From an uncultured Rikenellaceae bacterium (GTDB lineage Bacteria; Bacteroidota; Bacteroidia; Bacteroidales; Rikenellaceae): DNA of 14,984 nt. The notes under the pieces are model-generated. The model saw only the letters and a program-made list of their open reading frames with translations. It searched no databases and was not told the origin of the DNA. The stretch spans positions 1-14,984 of the forward strand of contig CAJURV010000029.1 of assembly GCA_910588925.1 (NCBI GenBank), written 5' to 3'. Below are positions 7,884 to 14,671 of this stretch, piece after piece. The translations under genes were made by a program, and so were the position numbers. Position 1 is the first letter of the stretch. Each line of letters opens with the position of its first letter.

Positions 7884-8199
7884 TGATGGTATGCGCATTA
7901 GCTGAATTTTCCTCCAGATAGGATAGACGCACTCCTTTGTATATCATGTGGGTGCTTCTGGCGATACCTTCCCGGAAGTCACAAGGGACGGAGCCTGCGG
8001 GGGACCGCGCCGGGCGGGGTATTCGATAAAGTGGTTTTATATAAGGTAGGCAGGAAATACTGTAACAACCAACCGTGTAAGCGGGCCTCCGTTGGGGGGG
8101 GAGGCTCCGGCCCGCTACCCTCCGCTCCGCTTCGGGTTAGCTAAGCGGAATTGTGTCTGATTGCCCTCGTTTCGCTCGGGCATATACGTCTTGCGGCGT
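7884..8199 (-). repeat. Composite intergenic repeat, full copy 4 (inverted)
   Basis: Read on the minus strand it repeats the blocks of 2482-2813 in the same order. Alpha is at 8079-8199 (hairpin GCCTCC..GGAGGC and CCCGAGCGAAACGAGGGC). A 67-base spacer, whose sequence is not conserved, follows. Beta is at 7959-8011 (GCGGTCCCCCGCAGGCTCC and AGGTATCGCC), and gamma at 7884-7918. The gamma core 7884-7903 matches 2794-2813 at 19 of 20 bases. Confidence 0.7.
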
Positions 8200-8204
8200 T
8201 CTTT

Positions 8205-8309
8205 GTTGGTTTTTGTTGAGCGATTTTTTGCAGTTGTGTTTAGTGTAGTTGGAAGTTCATATCGTTTTCGCTTTAGTCTCGTTTGTTTTTGTTGAGGACG
8301 TTTTTTGTA
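8205..8309 (+). repeat. T-rich direct repeat, two units 76 bp apart
   Basis: TTTTTGTTGAG followed by a run of six T and G occurs at 8210-8230 and again at 8286-8307. The units adjoin the alpha end of repeat copy 4, so they may belong to an extended version of that element. Confidence 0.45.
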
Positions 8310-8587
8310 TTGCTCGTGCGGGTGCATCCCCTTCGGGGACGCGTCAGGGATTTTATAGGTCGGGGCGTACGGGGAGGAAGTTTTCGTGAAGTTTGGGAAG
8401 TGCGCGGGCTCTGAACGCATGAATTGTCGGGTTGTGTGCGTGGGCTAGCATGCCTGTGACTTGCGGTTAATGCGCATATCTTCAGTGCGTCTTGTAGTAT
8501 CCTCCCCTCTCGCCAGCAAATAATATAACCGATCAACCTTTTATCACTGAAACTATTAAACCTCACTTATCCTCGACACAGACATAA

Positions 8588-8608
8588 ATATGCGGTATCA
8601 CCGCATAT
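8588..8608 (-). terminator. Hairpin downstream of the Ca2+ exchanger gene
   Basis: A perfect 9-bp stem, ATATGCGGT/ACCGCATAT with a 3-base loop, lies about 50 bases past the stop of the exchanger. The minus-strand tail TTATGTC is only modestly T-rich. A second, weaker candidate at 8619-8646 (GACT/AGTC stem, six T on the minus strand) is nearer the stop. One of the two probably ends the operon. Confidence 0.5.
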
Positions 8609-8657
8609 CACGCACATCAAAAAATGAGACTGAATCCTCGAGAGTCAAAAAAGCCTG

Positions 8658-9614
8658 TCATCTCATGACGAGATACACCATATAGCCGACGTAGGCCGCA
8701 ACCAGAACGGCTCCTTCGGGACGCGTTATCACACGTTTGCCTCCGAACCTGCCGGCAAGTAGCATAAGTACCGAAGCGCCTATAAGAGACAACAAATCCG
8801 TCAGGGTTATACCGTTCAGAGGCAGGGGCGAGATTACGGCGCTGGCGCCCAGAACGAAGAACGAGTTGAAAAGCGTGGAGCCTATGACGTTACCTACTGC
8901 TATCTCCGGGTTTCTCTTGACCGCCGCTACCACGGATGTGGCCAACTCCGGCAACGATGTGCCCATAGCCACGAGCGTCAGACCTATAGTAGCCTCGTCT
9001 ACGCCCAACGATCGCGCTATGTCGCCGGCCCCGCCGACGAAAAGTTCCCCGCCCCATATCAGCGCGCCCAATCCGGCGACTACATACACTACGCTGCGCC
9101 ACATAGGCATTGATACGGTCTTGTCGTCCGAAAGGTCCGCATTATCTTTTGCTATGGCGAAAGTGTAACCCATAAACACTGCGAAGAAACAGAGCAACAA
9201 CAGTCCGTCGGCACGGCTGATAATATTACGATCGCCCGAGCCTAACAATATGTCGTCGGCGCATATGAACAACACCACACACGAGAGTACCGCCAAAGGC
9301 ATCTCCTTGGAGAGGGTGTTTTTAGCGACAGGTATAGGCACCGCCATTGCCGTGACGCCTACGATCATCAACATATTGAACATGTTGCTTCCCACCACGT
9401 TTCCTATAGCCATCCCGGCGTTGCCCTCCACCGCCGAGACGATATTCACAGCCAACTCCGGAGCGGACGTACCAAAAGCCACCACCGTAAGACCTATGAC
9501 CAATCGGGATACCCCCAACCTCGCGGCTAAGGATGATGCACCGTCGGTGAGGGCGTTGGCCCCCACCAATATCATCGCCAATCCGGCTACGAGCGATAAA
9601 ATACTTATTAGCAT
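8658..9614 (-). CDS. Calcium/sodium antiporter, CaCA family (YrbG-like)
   Basis: An inner-membrane exchanger that in this family moves Ca2+ against Na+ (or H+). The 318-residue protein shows the internal duplication that defines CaCA proteins. The first alpha-repeat has VAFGTSAPEL (Glu53) and GNVVGSNMFN (71-80). The second has VAMGTSLPEL (Glu223) and GNVIGSTLFN (241-250). The two glutamates are the expected ion ligands. About ten hydrophobic helices are visible, with a short charged central loop (about 156-170, DNADLSDDK). I start at the ATG at 9614, which begins directly with a membrane helix; a longer frame from 9692 would overlap the upstream gene and add an unlikely charged tail. It lies 28 bases after the LytTR gene with no terminator between, so the two form an operon. 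The substrate ion is inferred from family only. Confidence 0.92.
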   Translation of the reverse strand: MLISILSLVAGLAMILVGANALTDGASSLAARLGVSRLVIGLTVVAFGTSAPELAVNIVSAVEGNAGMAIGNVVGSNMFNMLMIVGVTAMAVPIPVAKNTLSKEMPLAVLSCVVLFICADDILLGSGDRNIISRADGLLLLCFFAVFMGYTFAIAKDNADLSDDKTVSMPMWRSVVYVVAGLGALIWGGELFVGGAGDIARSLGVDEATIGLTLVAMGTSLPELATSVVAAVKRNPEIAVGNVIGSTLFNSFFVLGASAVISPLPLNGITLTDLLSLIGASVLMLLAGRFGGKRVITRPEGAVLVAAYVGYMVYLVMR

Positions 9615-9642
9615 AATATAGTGTGTATGAAAATGTCGGATG

Positions 9643-10497
9643 TCAGTATGTATGGCTCTCTTTCGGGAGCTCTTCACGGGAAAGCTCAGCATATCTCGAG
9701 AAAGCGCCGTAATTCTGTTGCGATATTTTGAGCATGGTGTCGTAACCGTGTAATTTCAACATACCGCCACGCCCCTCTCTGACCACATAATCGACCCGTT
9801 CGCTATTGACCACACAACTGCGGTTGGCCTTAATCATAGGAACCTTTTTGAACCGGGCCTCCACGCTTTTCAACGACGACCTTATCTTCCGGGTTGCAAC
9901 CCGATCTTCGCCTTTAGGCCCCCTGTCGAGGTACACCACGGTCAGATAGTTGGATTCGGTCTCTATGTAAAGCAATCGGTCGGAAGTTATGGAGAGCTCC
10001 ACTTTACCGCGCTCGGATAGGAAATCCATCTTCAGAGACGAATAACGACCGGTGCCGGCCGTGTCCGCCTCTCTCTTCCGGGGATTCACGGCATAACATA
10101 CGGCAACCGACACTATGCACGAAATAAGATAAGGTATCGTGCAGATCAACAATCCCGCGCAAACACGTTTCGGCGACACCGACTCTTCGGGGATGCCGTA
10201 ATAGTAGACGAGGTAAGCGAACACTGTCATCGTCACCATGATCCCAACGAACGATATCGAAGTATATATTCCTTTATCCCTGACGAAGATCATGATAAGC
10301 GCAGGTAGCACCATAAACGGCAACGATACTATCCATGCCGAAAACCACAGAGGGATTGCTGACATGCCTGACGCAACCGTACCGCCATACATGGCGAAAG
10401 AGACGATCAACGACAGCACAGACGCGAAAACCGGCACCACCGTAAGCCTGCTCCCCCTGTAAATATTCGATATTATCCGATTCGGTGTCGATAACAT
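9643..10497 (-). CDS. Membrane-anchored LytTR-domain transcriptional regulator
   Basis: A 284-residue regulator. Four hydrophobic segments (about 18-38, 46-71, 79-99, 111-137) are followed by a basic linker and a C-terminal LytTR DNA-binding domain (about 162-272). Its hallmarks are LLYIETESNYLTVVYLD at 175-191 and IKANRSCVVN at 222-231. There is no receiver domain, so it is not a classical response regulator; the membrane part probably senses or tethers. The ATG at 10497 is chosen over a TTG at 10533. Its -7 box ends only 5 bases upstream, so the message may be leaderless. It is followed by a Ca2+/Na+ exchanger in the same operon. Control of that exchanger or self-control is plausible but unproven. 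Confidence 0.88.
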   Translation of the reverse strand: MLSTPNRIISNIYRGSRLTVVPVFASVLSLIVSFAMYGGTVASGMSAIPLWFSAWIVSLPFMVLPALIMIFVRDKGIYTSISFVGIMVTMTVFAYLVYYYGIPEESVSPKRVCAGLLICTIPYLISCIVSVAVCYAVNPRKREADTAGTGRYSSLKMDFLSERGKVELSITSDRLLYIETESNYLTVVYLDRGPKGEDRVATRKIRSSLKSVEARFKKVPMIKANRSCVVNSERVDYVVREGRGGMLKLHGYDTMLKISQQNYGAFSRYAELSREELPKESHTY

Positions 10498-10502
10498 AAT
10501 CG

Positions 10503-10534
10503 CAAATTTACCCAATAAATTTATTGAAGACAAA
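10503..10534 (-). promoter_or_regulatory. Promoter of the LytTR-exchanger operon
   Basis: On the minus strand TTTG (10531-10534), a 20-base spacer and TAAATTTG (10503-10510) form a near-perfect Bacteroidota promoter. The spacer contains a perfect 12-bp palindrome, AATAAATTTATT (10514-10525), where a bound protein would block polymerase. The predicted start point falls at or next to the ATG at 10497. Confidence 0.65.
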
Positions 10535-10725
10535 TATTAACATGCGATTCCCGGTCCGATTATATCCGATCGCACTGCACGTGTCATGACAAAAAGCATA
10601 CCGCACTATCGGGACAGCCTCATCCGCAAGCCTATGCGCTTATTGCGGGTTAGTGCATAAAAACAGTCGTTAATGAAACAATACGACAGACTGCCAAGCC
10701 CCTTATTTGCCGGCAATTTTATACT

Positions 10726-10764
10726 TTTTCCGATTTGACATATTAATTTTCCGATTTGACATAT
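10726..10764. repeat. Two 18-bp direct repeats with 21-bp period
   Basis: TTTTCCGATTTGACATAT occurs identically at 10726-10743 and 10747-10764. A 21-bp period is two helical turns, the geometry used by LytTR regulators such as AgrA, which bind two direct half-sites on one DNA face. The site lies about 230 bases upstream of the LytTR gene's ATG. Binding is inferred, not shown. Confidence 0.6.
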
Positions 10765-11207
10765 GTGATAGTGTTGAATATAAATAAATATATTACAATA
10801 GTTTAAACTGGGACAAACAAACAATAGCGAAACACAAAACTTTACTTCTCGAGGTTATCGAAGCCAACCGCCGTTTTTATCGTTACACCGAAAAACTTTA
10901 ATACATAAATTTGTGATACAAATATCAGACGACTGTCATATCAAGTATTGACAGACGGGAAAATATGTGGGAATCATAATAGTAGGCAAAGTGCAAACTA
11001 TAGATATAAGAGGAGGGTTGATTTATAGAATACATTGAATATTCGGTATATTTAGAATATTGTATAGGGTGAAAGGTTAAAACGAATTACTTTTTGATAT
11101 TAAGTTTACAGGGTTTAAAACACTATTTTTATTTAGACAAGTCCGTGGAGGAATAACTTTATTATTTTTATTTAAGAAGAGGGTAATTAAGTGTCGAAAG
11201 AGAGATG

Positions 11208-11306
11208 ACGACCGGCTGAACAGGTCGTAAAGATCTCCTTTCTGGAAAATCGAGAATGTTGAATAACCATCGCTACCGGTAAATTACGGCAGACGGTGGT
11301 TATTCA
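11208..11306. other. Cluster of stable hairpins, possible structured RNA or 3' UTR
   Basis: A 6-bp stem, ACGACC/GGTCGT (11208-11213, 11223-11228), is followed by a 13-bp stem, TGAATAACCATCG (11260-11272) with CGGTGGTTATTCA (11294-11306). The long stem is perfect save one T-G pair, which is a wobble in the plus-strand transcript. Its 21-base loop can form a small inner CCG/CGG stem. It lies 41-140 bases past the radC stop. A long T-run is missing on the minus strand, so a plain terminator is only one reading. Confidence 0.45.
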
Positions 11307-11347
11307 TTTCTTATGCAGTCGAGATATCGAAACGGGAGTTATCCCCT

Positions 11348-12013
11348 CTATAGACAGCCTCTCTGCAAGAAGCTGTAATGGTCGCGGTCGCCTATTATAA
11401 TATGATCGAGCAAACGTATATCGAAAAGGGAACAAGCCTGTTTAAGACGCGAGGTAAGCTCAATGTCTTCATCGCTGGGATAGGAATCGCCCGAGGGGTG
11501 GTTATGAACCGCTATTACACCGGCGGCGAGCAACTCTATAGCGCGGCCCACTACTATTTTTATATCCGAGGTCACCCCGGAGGCTCCTCCTATGGATATG
11601 CAACGTCTCTCTATGAGCCTGTTGCCCCCGGTAAGATACAACACCCATAACTCCTCTTGTCTTTTGTGCCGCATCTCGTACTCGAAGAGGGCTATCACAT
11701 CGGCGTTGGTCTTTATCTCCTGCGGCAACTCGCGTGCAGACGGCTCCATACGCGATGCCAGCTCTATGGCTGCAGCCACCGCTACGGACTGTCGTTTGCC
11801 GAGGCGGCCGCGTTTGGCTACATCGTCGCCGCCGAGCCCTGTCAGAGAGGCTATATTCCCGTCACACGAGCCAAGCAGACGTTTAACGGTTCCGGCATCG
11901 TCGCTACCGGCTATCACGGCGAGCAACTCGTCGATACTCATACCTGCCGCCTCGCCTATCATAACCCTGTCCGACAACGTGAAACTATCCGACGGCTCTA
12001 TTCGTTTTTCCAT
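11348..12013 (-). CDS. radC: RadC family JAB-domain protein
   Basis: A 221-residue member of the RadC/UPF0758 family, full length (E. coli RadC is about the same size). The N-terminal third is the helix-hairpin-helix-like part with LLAVIAGSDD and LTGLGGDD. The C-terminal JAB/MPN domain carries the metal-binding signature HNHPSGD (His170, His172) with Asp183 ten residues later, then LLDHIIIGDRDHYSF and RG near the end. The family was named for DNA repair, but that role has been disputed and its true substrate is unclear. I start at the ATG at 12013; the longer frame uses a TTG at 12139 and would run across the -7 box. It stands alone, with hairpins downstream at 11208-11306. Confidence 0.93.
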   Translation of the reverse strand: MEKRIEPSDSFTLSDRVMIGEAAGMSIDELLAVIAGSDDAGTVKRLLGSCDGNIASLTGLGGDDVAKRGRLGKRQSVAVAAAIELASRMEPSARELPQEIKTNADVIALFEYEMRHKRQEELWVLYLTGGNRLIERRCISIGGASGVTSDIKIVVGRAIELLAAGVIAVHNHPSGDSYPSDEDIELTSRLKQACSLFDIRLLDHIIIGDRDHYSFLQRGCL

Positions 12014-12029
12014 TAGATTACCCTTTCTG

Positions 12030-12037
12030 CAAAGGTA
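12030..12037 (-). promoter_or_regulatory. -7 box of radC
   Basis: TACCTTTG on the minus strand, identical to the folA -7 box, lies 16 bases upstream of the ATG at 12013. The only TTTG upstream (12061-12064) is 23 bases away, longer than ideal. A leader of roughly 10 bases is implied, which supports the chosen start. Confidence 0.5.
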
Positions 12038-12216
12038 ATAAGCCGTTTTGAATTTCGCTCCAAAAATCATCATAAACAGCCTACCCGCAGCAGACACCTC
12101 AACGGACGCACGCTCTATAGAGGTCCCCAAAGACAGCAAGGCCCCGCCCCGGACAGTAGCACGCTCTTACCGAACAATGGCACCCCGGATACACATGCTC
12201 CAACAGATATGCGTCC

Positions 12217-12240
12217 AAAAAAGGCCGGACGCATCCGGCC
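12217..12240 (-). terminator. Rho-independent terminator after lipoprotein copy 1
   Basis: On the minus strand GGCCGGA-TGCG-TCCGGCC (7-bp perfect stem, 12223-12240) is followed by six T. It lies about 30 bases beyond the stop at 12270 and ends the lipoprotein array. Confidence 0.88.
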
Positions 12241-12269
12241 CGGCCTCTGTTTTGGTTATTTGAAGAACG

Positions 12270-13376
12270 TTAGCTCTCCCAAAGCTCGTCGTAGCCTACC
12301 GGCAAAGCATATTTCACCACCATTGGCTCGGGGTCGTTCACAAGGGCATAGAGGGTCATCGATTTAAAGTCTATCGTAAAGTCGACTATCTCTCTGCCGA
12401 AGTCTATCTTTTTGGTGGGATTGCCCTCCCAGTCGAAGAGGAGAAGAGATTCGGGACCTTTGTTATAGTCCTCGATATTTTTCAGCTCTCTTCCCACAAA
12501 TCCCACTACGAAGCCATCATTACAAGAGGTTAACCCACGGAACATACTCCAACCGGGTTTTTGAGGATATCCTATCATGCCCGAGGCACTTACCCGCTCT
12601 ATAATTCTACTGTCAGTTTTCACAGGCCCCTCCAGAACAATAGTTTCGTTAAACGATACGGTAGTGTATATCTCGATCATAGGCCAGTCAAGATTGGGGG
12701 CAACCATGTATCGTTTATCCGGAGAGAATGCCATTTGCATTTGAAACATATGATTTGCAGGACACAGTCCCTCTTCAACTCTGTCCTTAAGATTGAATTC
12801 CCCTACAGAGTCTATTACACTACCATCCATACGTGCCAACAGATAACGCACATCAGGAATAGATATCGGTGCATAGAGCAGACAACTGTCCGACAATGTG
12901 ATTACTCTAAGGAAATCATCCGGTATCTCGGCGATACATTCTATGTCGGAAGTCAGCGAATCAGGATTTATCCCGATTTTCAATACCTTACGGTCATAAA
13001 ATCCTCCTGCGAACAGATATCCGTTGTCTTTCCATATATTCGAGACCCCAAGACACTCTTTAGGGCCGTTACCATAGTACAGACACTGTGCGAACTGACC
13101 GCTATTGACATTTAAGAGCCACAACTGCATCTGGCCGGCACGCGAATCCTTGAATGCCATAATGGAGTCGGAAATCATACATATTTCAAAAGGCATTCCC
13201 ATTGTCATCTCCGGCGGCGAAACCCTCTCCGGCTCGATGGCCGAAAGGTCTACCGCATCGAATGAACTTAAATCATAGCTTCTGGCTCCCTTTTTTGAGC
13301 CGGTAGTGTCACAACTTGACACAATAAGCATCGATACACAAAGTACCGATGCGAATATTTCAGACGATATTTTCAT
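12270..13376 (-). CDS. BF3164/TolB-like beta-propeller lipoprotein (array copy 1)
   Basis: A predicted lipoprotein of 368 residues. The signal peptide MKISSEIFASVLCVSMLIVSSC ends in a lipobox with Cys22. The body has repeated beta-rich segments of propeller type, such as QLWLLNVNSGQF, and a C-terminal SLLLFDWEGNPTKKI...LYALVNDPEPMVVKYAL that is characteristic of the BF3164/TolB-like six-bladed propeller lipoproteins of Bacteroidales. Their function is not established. The residues after Cys (DTTGSKK) do not resemble the acidic surface-export signal, so a periplasmic face is more likely. The ATG at 13376 is preferred over 13442, which would read through the previous copy's terminator. It is the last copy of a tandem array and is most like copy 3 where they can be compared. 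Confidence 0.82.
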   Translation of the reverse strand: MKISSEIFASVLCVSMLIVSSCDTTGSKKGARSYDLSSFDAVDLSAIEPERVSPPEMTMGMPFEICMISDSIMAFKDSRAGQMQLWLLNVNSGQFAQCLYYGNGPKECLGVSNIWKDNGYLFAGGFYDRKVLKIGINPDSLTSDIECIAEIPDDFLRVITLSDSCLLYAPISIPDVRYLLARMDGSVIDSVGEFNLKDRVEEGLCPANHMFQMQMAFSPDKRYMVAPNLDWPMIEIYTTVSFNETIVLEGPVKTDSRIIERVSASGMIGYPQKPGWSMFRGLTSCNDGFVVGFVGRELKNIEDYNKGPESLLLFDWEGNPTKKIDFGREIVDFTIDFKSMTLYALVNDPEPMVVKYALPVGYDELWES

Positions 13377-13395
13377 TGCTATTTTTATAATTTCA

Positions 13396-13403
13396 CAAAT
13401 ATA
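13396..13403 (-). promoter_or_regulatory. -7 box of lipoprotein copy 1
   Basis: TATATTTG on the minus strand fits TAnnTTTG and lies 19 bases upstream of the ATG at 13376. The -33 position falls in the terminator hairpin of copy 2, and no TTTG is seen there. The same box recurs ahead of copy 2. Confidence 0.5.
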
Positions 13404-13405
13404 GT

Positions 13406-13436
13406 AAAAAAGGCCGACCATGGATGCGGTCGGCCT
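13406..13436 (-). terminator. Rho-independent terminator after lipoprotein copy 2
   Basis: A perfect 9-bp stem, AGGCCGACC/GGTCGGCCT (13411-13436) with an 8-base loop, is followed on the minus strand by a six-T run. It abuts the -7 box of copy 1, so termination of one gene and initiation of the next share about 40 bases. Confidence 0.88.
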
Positions 13437-13472
13437 CTGCATTCGCTATTAAACGTAGACTACCTCAAAACC

Positions 13473-14573
13473 TCAGCTCTCCCAAAGCTCTTCGTAGCCT
13501 ACCGGCAGGGCGTATTTCACCACCATAGGCTCGGGATCGTTCACGAGGGCGTAAACGATCATCGATTTGAAGTCTATCGTAAAGTCGACTATCTCTCTGC
13601 CGAAGTCTATCTTCTTGGTGGGGTTGCCATCCCAGTCGAATAGGAGAAGAGATTCGGGACCTTTGCTATAGTCCTCGATATTTTTCAGCTCTCTTCCCAC
13701 AAAACCCAACGCGAAGCCGTCATTGCTTGCGGAAAGGCCGAAAAACATAGACCAACCGGGAGATATAACATACGATGTCCCCATATTGTCATTGACAACC
13801 TTGACTTTGCTATCGGTCTTCACCGGCCCATTCAAGACTATAGTCTTATTTAACGGCACTGTATATATTTCAGTGACAGGCCAAGACATATTAGACGAGA
13901 CAAGGTGTCGTTTGTCGGGGGATAAGGTCATTTGCATCTGAGATATGGAATTTTGGGGCCTTAATCCCTCCGGAAGCCTATCCATTATATAAAATTCCCT
14001 TATCGTATCCGTAACGGTTCCGTCCATGCGAGCCAACAAGAAACGTGCATCGAAAACCATAGATGGAGCGTAAAGCAGACAACTGTCCGATAATGTGACT
14101 GCCTTTAGAAAGAACTCCGGCATCTCCGCTATACACTCTATGTCAGTCGTCAGCGAATCGGGGTCTACGGCTATCTTCATAACCTTATAGTCATTATGTC
14201 CCCCTGCAAAGAGATGTCCGCCATCAGTCCATATATTGGTGACCCCGAGGCACTCTTTGGGGCCGCTGCCATTATAAAGACACTGTGCGAACCGGCCGCT
14301 ATTGACATTCAGAAGCCACAGCTGCATCTGGCCAGCACGCGGATCCTTCAATGCCATAATGGAGTCGGAGACCATACACATTCCGTACGGCCATGCCATC
14401 GTCATCTCAGGCAATGATACTCTTTCAGGTTCGGTGTCGGAGAGGTCTACCACGTCGAACGAACTTAAATCGTAACTCTTTACGTTATTTGTAGAATCGG
14501 TGGTGCCACAACTCGACAAAACAAGTATTGACACACAGAGTGCCGATGCAAGTATTTCAGACGATATTTTCAT
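13473..14573 (-). CDS. BF3164/TolB-like beta-propeller lipoprotein (array copy 2)
   Basis: A paralog of the preceding gene, 366 residues, with a near-identical signal peptide (MKISSEILASALCVSILVLSSC, lipobox Cys22) and nearly the same last 70 residues (from about FVGRELKNIEDY). The centre differs strongly: the segment between PDKRHLV and PGWSMF has many substitutions and small length changes relative to copy 1. The start at 14573 is preferred over 14651, which would run through the upstream terminator. Copies 1 and 2 are spaced about 1.2 kb stop to stop, each with its own promoter box and terminator, so they are separate transcription units made by tandem duplication. Role unknown; a binding or scaffold function in the envelope is possible but not shown. 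Confidence 0.82.
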   Translation of the reverse strand: MKISSEILASALCVSILVLSSCGTTDSTNNVKSYDLSSFDVVDLSDTEPERVSLPEMTMAWPYGMCMVSDSIMALKDPRAGQMQLWLLNVNSGRFAQCLYNGSGPKECLGVTNIWTDGGHLFAGGHNDYKVMKIAVDPDSLTTDIECIAEMPEFFLKAVTLSDSCLLYAPSMVFDARFLLARMDGTVTDTIREFYIMDRLPEGLRPQNSISQMQMTLSPDKRHLVSSNMSWPVTEIYTVPLNKTIVLNGPVKTDSKVKVVNDNMGTSYVISPGWSMFFGLSASNDGFALGFVGRELKNIEDYSKGPESLLLFDWDGNPTKKIDFGREIVDFTIDFKSMIVYALVNDPEPMVVKYALPVGYEELWES

Positions 14574-14593
14574 TGCTATTTTTATTAATTTCA

Positions 14594-14601
14594 CAAATAT
14601 A
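14594..14601 (-). promoter_or_regulatory. -7 box of lipoprotein copy 2
   Basis: TATATTTG on the minus strand, the same box as in copy 1, lies 20 bases upstream of the ATG at 14573. An ATTG at 14620-14623, 18 bases further up, could be a weak -33 element. Confidence 0.5.
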
Positions 14602-14603
14602 AT

Positions 14604-14639
14604 AAAAAAGCCAAGCCCACAATGGATGCGGTCGGCCTC
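14604..14639 (-). terminator. Degenerate terminator after lipoprotein copy 3
   Basis: It occupies the place of the perfect terminator at 13406-13436 and keeps AGGCCGACC on the 5' arm. The 3' arm has drifted to GGGCTTGGCT, leaving a bulged stem, followed by six T on the minus strand. Termination may be leaky, allowing read-through into copy 2. Confidence 0.55.
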
Positions 14640-14671
14640 TGCATTCGCCATAAAGCTGTAGACTCAAAGCC

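Larger units (their letters stand above)
7520..8587. other. Gene-free region between the two antiporter genes
   Basis: No convincing gene is seen. A 107-codon frame at 7598-7921 and minus-strand frames at 8115-8566 overlap repeat sequence and lack protein character. The stretch holds the inverted composite repeat (7884-8199), a T-rich 76-bp-offset direct repeat (8205-8309), a small UUCG-type hairpin (about 8328-8338), and TTAATGCGCATATCTTC near 8466-8482, which resembles the gamma block. Confidence 0.55.
10535..11347. other. AT-rich non-coding region between the LytTR operon and radC
   Basis: No credible gene is seen in about 800 bases; the 72-codon minus-strand frame at 10606-10824 is explained by the direct repeat it crosses. 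The region holds the 21-bp-period repeat at 10726-10764 and a cluster of hairpins at 11208-11306. The sequence from 10860 to 11190 is plain AT-rich DNA in which I see nothing specific. Confidence 0.6.

Noticed and set aside
7598..7921. 107-codon plus-strand frame between the two antiporter genes
   Set aside because: No recognisable protein features; its end overlaps the gamma block of the inverted repeat, and no promoter stands out.
8115..8566. Two overlapping minus-strand frames of about 100 codons
   Set aside because: Low-complexity Lys/Thr/Arg-rich products caused by T-rich repeat DNA; the frames overlap each other.
10606..10824. 72-codon minus-strand frame with an ICQIGK repeat
   Set aside because: The peptide repeat is a by-product of the 21-bp-period DNA direct repeat; no homology or ribosome-binding context is seen.
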